Shown here in pieces: positions 7,851 through 15,817 of a DNA stretch of 64,000 bases. Positions within the stretch are counted from its first letter, which is position 1; every line of letters starts with the position of its first letter. The translations under genes were made by a program, and so were the position numbers. Source of the DNA: Azohydromonas australica DSM 1124 (GTDB lineage Bacteria; Pseudomonadota; Gammaproteobacteria; Burkholderiales; Burkholderiaceae_C); NCBI RefSeq assembly GCF_000430725.1, contig NZ_AUMO01000037.1, positions 62,001 through 126,000 on the forward strand. Reading direction: 5' to 3'. The notes under the pieces are model-generated. The model made no database searches and had not been told where the DNA came from. It saw nothing but the letters and a program-made list of their open reading frames with translations.

Positions 7851-8139
7851 GGTTATCTCCAGTGGTGAAGGAAAAACCGGGGGAGGAATCAACCGCAGTT
7901 CCTGTTCGTTGATTCCATGACATTAATTATAGTTCCAGGAACCATTTTATGAAGCCTAAATTGTCAGTCAGCATCTGAAGCGTAATAATCTATTAAGTTC
8001 TATTTATTCACCAAGCAGCCTGAGCTATATTTAATTCACGGCCAGCGACAAAGCAACGGCCTACGCGCCGGGCGCCTTCCCGGCTCAATCCGCATCCTTT
8101 TTTGCCGGGCCAGCTTCCCGGTCTTTTTTGGAGCAGCAC
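7851..8139. promoter_or_regulatory. divergent AT-rich control region
   Basis: This 289-bp stretch between the divergent DUF932 and truncated ParB-like genes is clearly more AT-rich than its surroundings and must contain both promoters. It includes a short inverted repeat GTTCCAGGAAC at 7932-7942, a candidate operator for a plasmid repressor such as KorA, although it does not match the known IncP KorA site. No -35/-10 pair can be fixed with confidence. Confidence 0.4.
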
Positions 8140-8244
8140 ATGGACCTTTCTGAACAAACTCAGATTGCCGAAGCGGTCAAGCGGGTGCAGGGCCGGGAAA
8201 TAACCGTACCGCTGAAGCATTTGTACCGCGACCCTCTTAATTAG
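8140..8244 (+). pseudogene. 5' stub of a ParB-like gene cut by an insertion sequence
   Basis: An ATG with GGAG eight bases upstream opens a frame of 34 codons whose sequence (GREITVPLKHLYRDPLN) matches the start of ParB/Spo0J-like nuclease domains, where it would continue with VRK-type residues. The frame ends in a TAG formed by the IS terminal repeat. No continuation is found on the other side of the element, so the rest of the gene has been lost. Confidence 0.65.
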
Positions 8245-8296
8245 GACTTACGCAAAAGAAACTTCATAATTAGGACTTACGCAAAAGAAACTTCAT
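8239..8296. repeat. 29-bp tandem duplication at the IS left end
   Basis: Two identical 29-bp units stand head to tail (8239-8267 and 8268-8296). Each starts with AATTAGGACTTACGC and includes the IS terminal repeat. The element therefore has two candidate left ends. Confidence 0.9.
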
Positions 8297-9432
8297 AATA
8301 TATTTTGATCCTGTTTCTTGACTGGGTAAAATCGAAGCCCCATTCATGTGCGAGGACCTCTGTGAAGCCAACTCGTCGTGATTACTGTCAGTTCATCCTG
8401 TCCAGTCAGATCAATTACACGCAAACCTATTTTGCGGACCATCATCCGCACTTCTCTCATGACGCCATCAACCGCTACTTGCATGATGACAATGTGACTC
8501 CTGAGGAGTTGTGGAATAGCGTCAAAGACATTATCGAATATGACGATGACGCTTGCCTGATTTTCGATGACAGCGTTTTGGACAAGAACCACGCCCACAA
8601 GATCGATTTGGTGCGTCTGCAATACAGCGGCAACGCCCATCGGCTGATCAAAGGTATCGGCGTAGTCAACTGCCTGTACGTCAATTTGAGGACGGGGCGC
8701 TACTGGGTCATCGACTGGCGCATCTACGCACCCGACGAAGATCACAAGACCAAACTGGCGCACGCCAAAGAAATGTTCGACAACGCCATCCACGGCAAGA
8801 AACTGCGCTTTCGCACCGTACTGATGGACTCGTGGTACGCGACCAAGGAGTTGATGAAGCACATCCATGCCTCGGACAAGCTCTTCTACTGCCCGCTCAA
8901 GAGCAACCGCAAGGTCGATGACAGCGGCGGCGAAGAACCTTACAAGGCGGTGAGCGAATTGCAATGGACGTCAGAGCAAGCGGCGCACGGAAAATTGGTC
9001 AAGGTGCATGGATTCCCGGGAGACTTCAAGCTCAAGCTGTTTCGGGTTGCGGTTGAAAACAGCCGCACGGAATGGATTGTGACGAACGATTTCTCTCAGA
9101 ATTCAACGGATGGCACCCGAGAGATGTGCGCCGTTCGTTGGAAAATTGAGCAGTACCACCGCGAAGTCAAGCAAACGCTGGGTATTGAGAAATGTCAGTG
9201 CCGATCGGCACGTGCGCAGAGGAATCATATTGGCTGCGCAATGCTGGTTTGGGTGTACTTGTCCGAGCTGGCTCGAGCGCTGAAGAAGAATATCTACAGT
9301 ATCAAAAAGGAGATGCTATCGAGCTACATGAAGCAAGAGCTGAAAAACCCATCGGTACGGATGGCGCACGTCTGAAGTAGTGTGGAGAAGCGGGAATTCA
9401 GCGCTAGCTGAAGGCGCGTTGCGTAAGTCCTA
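8242..9432 (+). mobile_element. IS701-like insertion sequence
   Basis: The element is bounded by 14-bp perfect inverted repeats, TAGGACTTACGCAA at 8242-8255 (a second copy at 8271-8284) and its complement at 9419-9432, and carries one transposase gene. The flanking tetranucleotides are TTAG on the left and CTAG on the right. Both match the YTAR target pattern known for IS701 elements but they differ, so this is not a simple insertion with intact target duplication. Confidence 0.8.
8362..9375 (+). CDS. IS701-family DDE transposase
   Basis: A GTG at 8362 with GAGGACC just upstream gives 337 aa starting MKPTRRDYCQFILSSQINYT, the usual start of this family; the longer frame from a TTG at 8305 is less likely. 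Catalytic residues are visible: an Asp in IFDDSVLDKNHAHK, an Asp in VLMDSWYATKELM and a Glu in WKIEQYHREVKQTLGIEKCQ, the last being the YREK-type block of IS4/IS701 transposases. The gene appears intact, so the element may be active or only recently inactive. It is less GC-rich than the plasmid around it. Confidence 0.85.
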   Translation: MKPTRRDYCQFILSSQINYTQTYFADHHPHFSHDAINRYLHDDNVTPEELWNSVKDIIEYDDDACLIFDDSVLDKNHAHKIDLVRLQYSGNAHRLIKGIGVVNCLYVNLRTGRYWVIDWRIYAPDEDHKTKLAHAKEMFDNAIHGKKLRFRTVLMDSWYATKELMKHIHASDKLFYCPLKSNRKVDDSGGEEPYKAVSELQWTSEQAAHGKLVKVHGFPGDFKLKLFRVAVENSRTEWIVTNDFSQNSTDGTREMCAVRWKIEQYHREVKQTLGIEKCQCRSARAQRNHIGCAMLVWVYLSELARALKKNIYSIKKEMLSSYMKQELKNPSVRMAHV

Positions 9433-9433
9433 G

Positions 9434-10366
9434 TATTGTAACATTCTAATTGGCATGGTTGATCTGCGTGGTGCAGTTTGCGAGACGCTGCAAGATGACG
9501 TGAGTGGTTATCAAGGCGCATGGCCAATCAGGTTCGACGGATTCAAGTATGGTCGCGTGGAATACTTGGGTTTATACGGACGCTACACAGATTCCAAGCC
9601 AAGAGACATCAACAGTTTCTGGAAAGACCATGAGGTTTTGCTGGAGCGAGAGGTTCCATTTCGACCACAACCATACATGCATATGGCAAAAATTTTGAGT
9701 CAGCATGGTTTTGAACGCCATGCGCGCAAGGTATTCGTGAGCATGCTTGACCGGGAATGCAAGGGTCTGCGCCCTACTTTTCTGCCTACCGCAAAAAAGG
9801 TTCGCACCACACCCTCGTTGCTTTTCAAGCACATGATTGTCGACTATCCTCTTGAACAGCTTGGTTATCGTGGACGGCAGGTGTTTGGGCTTTGCTTTGG
9901 ATATGGGCTATTGCCGTCACGGGCCATTGTCACACTTTTTTCTTCGCTGATCATCGGTTGGTGCATGTTCGCGCTCATGGAAAACAGAGGCATGTTGGCG
10001 ATCGCGCAGCAAGCGGTGGCGCAGGAACTTTCAATAGACGGCAAGAAGCTGGGTGTACTCAAGAAAGATGGCGTTAATGGACAATTTATAGAATCAGTGT
10101 ACTGTGGTGCACAAATTCGCACATCCCTGTATGCTTTGGATGTTTTCATACCGTTGATCGATTTGCATGAAGAAGAAAAGTGCGAGATCGGAGAGGTTGA
10201 TGGCGATTATCGGTGGCGAAGCGCATCTAATAAAGCTCTAGATTTTGAGGAAATGGCCTATCGCGTTTTCAAGGCTGTATATGCCATCGTAGGCGGCATA
10301 TTTACGTCACTGGCACTATTGACTTTTTCGGGAATCATACGCAACCGCATGATTCATCAAGATTGA
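9434..10366 (+). pseudogene. 3' part of a membrane protein gene truncated by the IS
   Basis: From the IS end onward the frame is open and coding-like. The first residues (VDLRGAVCETLQDD) read as the end of a pentapeptide-like repeat module, followed by IRFDGFKYGRVEYLG and RPQPYMHMAKILSQHGFERH, a module found at the C-terminus of large bacterial membrane proteins. A hydrophobic segment near residues 170-185 (FSSLIIGWCMFALM) and one near the C-terminus follow. An ATG at 9455 exists, but the homology-like part begins before it, so the 5' half of the gene is missing. Confidence 0.6.
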
Positions 10367-10390
10367 ATTTTGAATAAGTCGTGAAATAAT

Positions 10391-11914
10391 TTATCGGCTT
10401 TCCGACAAGATCACTTCATGCAGCGCCAGCAAGGCCAGCAGCAGCTTGTCGTTCCTCGGGACAGCGGCATGATCTGCAACGGACGCGAAGTACGCCGACC
10501 AATGGCTGGTCGGGTCGGCGCACTGCACGATGAAGTCGGCCAAGCGTTCCATGGTGTCTTCGAAGACAGGTGTCTCCTTTGCGGCCTGTGGCAAGTCGCG
10601 CAGGCCAGCCGAGAGGCAAGCGGCCTCGGATGCGAGCTCAGAGGTGTCGACGCCCGCAACTCTGCAGAGGTAGCTGTTGTTGATCACGTGGTTCTTGCGC
10701 AGCAGTTGCAGGCAGGGCCGGCCTAAAGTGCTGAGCAGTCCGAAAGTTGTTTGCCCCTCAACCACCGGAGGTAAACCGGCGCGCAACAGCGCGTCGTGAA
10801 AGAGGTCAAGCGGCACGGGACCCAGCAGAAACAGACGCACATCGCCGGCTTGCACATTGTCCAGAGCGCCAGCTAAAGGCATATTTAGGCCGGCCGCTGC
10901 AGCGTCGTGGCAGCGATGTACCACCATGCGCGCGCCAGGATGCGCAGCCGCTGCGCTTTGCACCTGCGCTCGCAGTGCTGCGTCGTCGTCGCTAATCCCT
11001 TCGGCCGGACTGAAGGAAACGATGACCACGGGGCGGTGCAGCGCGGTCTGGACCCGCTGTGCCAGGAGCATGCACAGCGCCAGAATTCGGCTTTCAGTGT
11101 CTCGAAAGTGCTGGAGTCCGTAGATTGGCCACAACAACGGTTGTGCGCTCGACGTGTCCACGGCCTTGATGATCCGGTGCAGGGCACTGGAGCGCTCGCG
11201 CAACGCGGGGTCGAAGGTCTGGATCTGCGCATACCAGTGCCACAGAGGCTCACCCAGGGCACGCCGAGGTGGCGCGCCGGTCAGCAGCTCGCGCAGTTGC
11301 GGCCAGGCGTCCGTCAGGTACATGTGACAGCCATCGGGTTGCTCGATGCGCGAGCTCTCATAGTACGGATCGGCCTTGCGCGACGCGTCGTCATCCCACA
11401 AGTACGGTTGCAGCCGCAGCATGAACCGTACGTTGAGCTGTACCGCCAAGTTGACCGCCATGTCATCAGCACCACCGCTAAAGCCAAACGCCACGGGCCG
11501 GCACAGCAAGGCGCGCTTGCGGATCTCGACGAAGCGGATGTCGTGGCACGAGGCATAGTGCCCCACCGTTTCCTCGATCCTCGACGGATCGAGGTGGTCG
11601 AACATCATCGCAAGCTTGGTGGCGGTGCGCTGCCAGCTGCTGTCGGCCGGTTCGGCGTACACGAACACCATGCGCCCCTCGAAACGAGTCAGGTCCACCA
11701 ATCTGCGTGCCAGCAACACCGTGGACGCCTGATGGCCCAGGTTGAGAGTGGCATCTACGAAGAAGCGCCATTCATCTTGCTCGGCCAGAACGTCCAGCAT
11801 TTCCTGGATGGCGGGCACGGGTGCCGCATTGAGTGGCAGCCGCCGCGCTGCCTCGGCGAAGCAGCGGGCAGCCAATTCCACGCGCCGGTTGCGATCGTGC
11901 ATCGGTGTCAGCAC
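10391..11914 (-). CDS. unassigned 507-aa protein of the lanthipeptide cluster, GT-B-like
   Basis: This is the last gene of the synthetase operon. Its GTG start overlaps the stop of the dioxygenase gene; an ATG at 11902 is an alternative. The protein looks like two alpha/beta halves. The first contains FFVDATLNLGHQASTVLLA and GRMVFVYAEP. The second contains RLFLLGPVPLDLFHDALLRA and PPVVEGQTTFGLLSTLGRPC, which resembles the donor-binding end of GT-B glycosyltransferases. I do not recognise the family, and a glycosyltransferase role is inference. No signal peptide or membrane segment is present, so it is probably cytoplasmic and acts on the peptide or on a small precursor. Confidence 0.55.
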   Translation of the reverse strand: MLTPMHDRNRRVELAARCFAEAARRLPLNAAPVPAIQEMLDVLAEQDEWRFFVDATLNLGHQASTVLLARRLVDLTRFEGRMVFVYAEPADSSWQRTATKLAMMFDHLDPSRIEETVGHYASCHDIRFVEIRKRALLCRPVAFGFSGGADDMAVNLAVQLNVRFMLRLQPYLWDDDASRKADPYYESSRIEQPDGCHMYLTDAWPQLRELLTGAPPRRALGEPLWHWYAQIQTFDPALRERSSALHRIIKAVDTSSAQPLLWPIYGLQHFRDTESRILALCMLLAQRVQTALHRPVVIVSFSPAEGISDDDAALRAQVQSAAAAHPGARMVVHRCHDAAAAGLNMPLAGALDNVQAGDVRLFLLGPVPLDLFHDALLRAGLPPVVEGQTTFGLLSTLGRPCLQLLRKNHVINNSYLCRVAGVDTSELASEAACLSAGLRDLPQAAKETPVFEDTMERLADFIVQCADPTSHWSAYFASVADHAAVPRNDKLLLALLALHEVILSESR

Positions 11915-12762
11915 AGCTGCATGAAGGCCGGATGGCGAAACAGCGACCCGGGAGGCCGGCGAGCCATCTCGATCATCGGGTCATCCCAGCCGGGCCTGCC
12001 TACGGCTAACTGGTCCTCGGGGGCCAGCCCTTCCTGTGGCCGTGCGGCGCAATAGGCACGGTCGCCGAAGAAGCGCAGTGAAATGGTGCGCCGCCGTGCG
12101 CCACCACAGGTGGGAGCACCGCCGTGCAGGACAGCGGGATGAAAGATCACGACGTCGCCCGGCACGATCGGCCAGCTCTCTATCGGCCAGACAAGGCGCT
12201 CGGCATCGACATCGGGCAAGGCAGGCCAGGTGCCCTCGCCGTACATCACCGCCTTGGGGTCGTCGGGGTCGAACGCGGTGGGGTTGTACAGGGGACCGCG
12301 GTGCGAGCCACGCACGAACTCGAGGGACCGTTCGCGCACCACCGGATCGAGGTTGATCCAGGCGGTGGCCAGGTGGTCACCTGCCAGCGGCACGTAGGGC
12401 AGGTCCTGGTGCCAGGGGGTGCGCAATGTGTCGCCGCCGTCCTTGAGCCAGATCTGCTCGTACAGCAGCCACAGGTGTCGGCTGTCCAGCAGCTCGGCCA
12501 CCAGGGCGCTCAGCGGCGTATCGAACAGCAGCGGCCGGTATGCGCTGAGCGCCAGCGGGTTAGCGTGGTCCTGGTAGAACTCGCCGGTGCGCCCGGCCAG
12601 CACGTTGCTCGCGCCGGGGCCGGGATGGTGCAGCGACCAGGCGAACGCCTTTTCAGCCAGTGCCATCGCGGCTGCGTCCAGGGCCTGCGGCACGTACACC
12701 ACGCCGTCGTCGCGGAACGCTGTACGCAGCGCACCCAACGCCTTAGCAGACTGGTGTGTCAT
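11908..12762 (-). CDS. phytanoyl-CoA dioxygenase (PhyH) family oxygenase
   Basis: The protein has 284 aa from the ATG at 12762, which overlaps the synthetase stop as ATGA; a longer open frame is ignored. The Fe(II)/2-oxoglutarate facial triad is visible: His118-x-Asp120 in TPWHQDLPYVPLAGDH and His213 in VVIFHPAVLHGGAP, with Arg residues at 223-225 to bind 2-oxoglutarate. PhyH enzymes hydroxylate small molecules and, in some clusters, peptides. Its tight coupling to the synthetase gene implies that it tailors the peptide product, possibly by hydroxylating a side chain. Confidence 0.85.
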   Translation of the reverse strand: MTHQSAKALGALRTAFRDDGVVYVPQALDAAAMALAEKAFAWSLHHPGPGASNVLAGRTGEFYQDHANPLALSAYRPLLFDTPLSALVAELLDSRHLWLLYEQIWLKDGGDTLRTPWHQDLPYVPLAGDHLATAWINLDPVVRERSLEFVRGSHRGPLYNPTAFDPDDPKAVMYGEGTWPALPDVDAERLVWPIESWPIVPGDVVIFHPAVLHGGAPTCGGARRRTISLRFFGDRAYCAARPQEGLAPEDQLAVGRPGWDDPMIEMARRPPGSLFRHPAFMQLC

Positions 12763-15404
12763 GACGCGCACTCCAGGGCTGCGGGTGTCGCAGCAGCTGC
12801 CAAGCAGGACAGCCACGCGGGCGACAACAGTGCATCACTGCTGCCGGCCGCGTGCATCGCCAGAGCGCAGGCCGGACCGAGAAAGCCGATCCACAGGTCG
12901 GGCGTAACGATCGACGGGTCGTCCGAGCCCCAGAAGCAGTGAGGCTCGGTCCGCTGCTGCCGCTGCCGCTGGTGCAGCAGGCGCAGTGCCGTCGTGCACT
13001 TGCCGGCACGGGCTTGAGAAAGGTCTGACAGGCGAGGCAGGCCGCCGAGCATGCACCAGAGCTCGAGCTGCCCGGCAAGTCCGTGGCAGTAGGTCGCCGT
13101 GCCCACCGAAGGCGTCCCGGCCAGGCAGTCGACGGCCCAGTCGATCTCGGCACGAAGTGCCGCGTCATCTCCCAGTGCCTGCAGCAGCGCCCACAGGTAA
13201 CCGGCCACGCCGTGGCACCACGTGCCCGGGGCGTGATGGCGCTCGTCATCGAGCCGTGAACGCAACGCCCGGCCGCGTGTCACCCGGCCGTGACGCGCGA
13301 TGGCTGCGAAGGTTTCGCGTGCCAGTTCCAGGCCTTCGGGCTCGCCGCTCGCCCGGCTCCAGCACGCCAGCGCCAGGGCCACGCCTGCCGACCCGTGCGC
13401 GCAACCCAGGTACGAGACCTCCCGCGTCGTGCCATGCCGCCACACCGGGATGCCGCCATCGCACTGTGCACTGCCGAGCAGTCCGCGCGCGAGCGCGCGG
13501 GCATGTTCGAGCGGCCAGTCCAGGCCGGTGATGGCGTGCAGCAGGCAGCCCGCCCAGAGCACGCCGGCATCTCCCGAGAACAGGTCGATCTCGCGCCGGT
13601 CGCCGCAGGCCGCCTCGAAACGGGTGCGCGCGGCGCCCCGGGCTGCGGCGTGGTCCAGCCGCCTGCCGGCCATCGCCAGCGCAACGGCAACGCCGGCATT
13701 GCCCGTGAACAGGCCTGCAGCCGCTGCAGCAGCAGGCCGAGCAGCGAGCCAAGTTGCACCTGCACGCACCGGCTCCTCGAAGTCGTTGCGACTCAAGGCC
13801 TCGTCGAGCGTGGACAGGCCCAGCATGATGCCGGCGGCGCCGAGGTTGACCGCCTCGCACTCGAAGGCGCGCATGAAGTGCTCGTTGCGCCAGCCGCTGC
13901 TGGCCCCCGTCGTGGATGCGAACGAGGCGACGAACCGGCCGGCCTCGGCACCGGTGCGCCAGCACCAGCGCCGCGCGGAAGGATCGCTCGGTCGGCCCGG
14001 CGCCACGCCGGTCTGTGTCCAGGTGGGCGCATGCTGCTGAAGTGCCACCGCAGCCTGCGCTGCGCTCGGACGCTGGCCGGGGTCTGGATGCATCAACCAT
14101 CGCACCATCCGAGCGGCGGTGTGGTTGCCCTCGTTGCGCAGCAGCGCGGCCAGGCAATCGCGGCCGCTTGGCAACAGCGCGGGCGGGATGCCCAGAATGG
14201 CCTGCGCCACACAACCGCCAAGCGCGTAGACGTCACGCGTGGTGGATGCCGGCCAGCCTTCACGTACCTCGGGTGCCAAGTGGCCTGGCGTGCCACCGCG
14301 GCGCGACGCTGCCCCCACGGGTGCGGCGAGCTCGAAATCGATGAGCCCGACGCCGTCACAGCGGCACACCGCGTTGTCGAGCTTGATATCGCCATGGACG
14401 ATGCCTTGCGCGTGCAGCCGCGACAGCGCATGGGCCAGCAGCGGCAGGCAGGCGATGCACGCGCTGGCAGGCAGTTCGCTCAGGATCTCGCCCCGGAAGT
14501 CCTCGCTGACCAGCACGGGCCATCCGTCGCCGTGGTACTGCAGCGCACGGGGGGCCAGGCCGGGCTCGCATTCGAGGCGGCGCAGGAGCTTGAACTCGCG
14601 TGCGAGCAATGCGGCAATGTCCACGCCTCGGGCATCGCCGGCCACGCCCGGCCGACCCAGCTTGAGCACGACCGTATGCAGCGTGGCGAGGTCGGCGCCC
14701 AGGAATGTTCGGGCGCGCGGGGTGTCGGCTAGCTGTGCCAGCGCGACATACCGTCGTCCGCCAACCTCGACGCATTCGTCAAGCTGGATGGGTGGGTGTA
14801 CGCCAGGGCAAGGCGTCACTGGAGGCGATGGTGCCTGCAGCGGCTGAGTGCCATCACAGGAACGTTCATCCGGTGCCAGGGTTCCGTCAGGCAGGGTCAG
14901 TGCAAAGGACAAGATGCCCGTGCTGCTGGCCAGCGTCGGTGCTTGGCCATACACGCCGTAGCGAAACGACACGGCCGAGCCCTGCCGCGGATGCAGGTCC
15001 GTCTGCACCCGTGGTCCGCGGCTGGCCGGCCATGCGAGATCCAGGCGCTCAACGGCCTCGCGCGCCTGTGCCTCGTTGCGCGGGTAGACGGTCAGTACCT
15101 TGCCGAGCTGCTGTGTGCCCGCGTCGCCCGAGTTGAGGAACACGACGTCCGCCAGGCGCCGTGGCAGCTTGAAGGCCACCAGCAACTCCTGTAGCAGCCC
15201 GGCTACCGCGCTCAGCAGTCGGGGGGCCTCCAACGCAGCAGCGCTGACATGGATCTTCCAACCCTGGGCCGGCAAGACATGGGTCTGAGGAAAGAACGAG
15301 CGCCAGGACAACGGTCCGTCCGACCAGTCCCTGACCGTCCAGTTACTGGCCACGCCGTCGCGCAACGCCTCGATGGCGGCGTCGTAGGCCGACGCAGCAT
15401 CCAT
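12759..15404 (-). CDS. class III/IV-type lanthipeptide synthetase (lyase-kinase-cyclase)
   Basis: The 881-aa protein has three domains. Residues about 45-170 are a LanKC-type phospho-Ser/Thr lyase region (GWKIHVSA, FLNSGDAGTQQLGKVLTVYP, FRYGVYG). Residues about 215-455 are a Ser/Thr kinase with Lys248, catalytic HGDIKLDN (Asp339, Asn344) and DFE at 356-358. Residues about 500-881 are a LanC-like cyclase with AHG at 669-671, TWCHG (Cys730) and TYCHG (Cys773, His774). The three zinc ligands are present, as in class IV LanL rather than class III LanKC. It would phosphorylate and eliminate Ser/Thr and then close thioether rings on the peptide encoded just upstream. No clear ribosome site precedes the ATG; a 39-bp gap separates it from the precursor gene. 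Confidence 0.9.
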   Translation of the reverse strand: MDAASAYDAAIEALRDGVASNWTVRDWSDGPLSWRSFFPQTHVLPAQGWKIHVSAAALEAPRLLSAVAGLLQELLVAFKLPRRLADVVFLNSGDAGTQQLGKVLTVYPRNEAQAREAVERLDLAWPASRGPRVQTDLHPRQGSAVSFRYGVYGQAPTLASSTGILSFALTLPDGTLAPDERSCDGTQPLQAPSPPVTPCPGVHPPIQLDECVEVGGRRYVALAQLADTPRARTFLGADLATLHTVVLKLGRPGVAGDARGVDIAALLAREFKLLRRLECEPGLAPRALQYHGDGWPVLVSEDFRGEILSELPASACIACLPLLAHALSRLHAQGIVHGDIKLDNAVCRCDGVGLIDFELAAPVGAASRRGGTPGHLAPEVREGWPASTTRDVYALGGCVAQAILGIPPALLPSGRDCLAALLRNEGNHTAARMVRWLMHPDPGQRPSAAQAAVALQQHAPTWTQTGVAPGRPSDPSARRWCWRTGAEAGRFVASFASTTGASSGWRNEHFMRAFECEAVNLGAAGIMLGLSTLDEALSRNDFEEPVRAGATWLAARPAAAAAAGLFTGNAGVAVALAMAGRRLDHAAARGAARTRFEAACGDRREIDLFSGDAGVLWAGCLLHAITGLDWPLEHARALARGLLGSAQCDGGIPVWRHGTTREVSYLGCAHGSAGVALALACWSRASGEPEGLELARETFAAIARHGRVTRGRALRSRLDDERHHAPGTWCHGVAGYLWALLQALGDDAALRAEIDWAVDCLAGTPSVGTATYCHGLAGQLELWCMLGGLPRLSDLSQARAGKCTTALRLLHQRQRQQRTEPHCFWGSDDPSIVTPDLWIGFLGPACALAMHAAGSSDALLSPAWLSCLAAAATPAALECAS

Positions 15405-15443
15405 CGAAGCGGCAAGAAAGCGGCTGCCCTGAAAGTGCGCCTG

Positions 15444-15659
15444 TCAGCCGTGGCGGGTGGCAGCGCAGGTGTGCCAAGGGCACATGTGCGCCGCGCCGCC
15501 GTGGCTACTTTGATTCTTGTCCGCTGCGCGCGGTGCATCGACAGGCAGGCTTGCGACCAGTGCCGTGACCACGTGCTGCGTATCCAGCGCGGGGGCTGTG
15601 TGGGTCGAGCGCATCTCGTCAACCCGTGCCCGAACAGCATCCTTCAGCGTCATGTGCAT
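15444..15659 (-). CDS. candidate lanthipeptide precursor peptide, 71 aa
   Basis: The small gene sits directly before the synthetase gene. It has AGGAG six bases before its ATG, better than any other start in the operon. Residues 1 to about 45 (MHMTLKDAVRARVDEMRSTH...) look like a charged helical leader ending in a hydrophobic VVTALVASLPV segment. The remaining part contains Ser51, Ser52, Cys60, Thr64, Cys65 and Thr68 within SSHGGAAHMCPWHTCAATRH. Two Cys and upstream Ser/Thr would permit one or two lanthionine or labionin-type rings. The leader lacks an obvious class III LxLQ motif. The core boundary is not known; position, composition and start quality make the assignment likely. Confidence 0.7.
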   Translation of the reverse strand: MHMTLKDAVRARVDEMRSTHTAPALDTQHVVTALVASLPVDAPRAADKNQSSHGGAAHMCPWHTCAATRHG

Positions 15660-15817
15660 GGTCCGCTCCTGTGGCGTCGTCGCAAGCGTTGCGCGGTGTC
15701 CATCGCACCGCATTGCTGGCCCCGGGGTTTTACCGCACACGCCTTCACGGTGACAAGCGCCGTGCCCACAGAGGATGCCGATTGATAATCCCGGCCACGC
15801 AACCAGAGGGGAGTGCC
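15660..15817. promoter_or_regulatory. divergent promoter region of the lanthipeptide cluster
   Basis: This 158-bp gap lies between the precursor gene (minus strand) and the P450 gene (plus strand) and must hold both promoters. It is GC-rich, with a short AT-richer segment near 15778-15792. No clear operator palindrome was seen. Confidence 0.4.
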
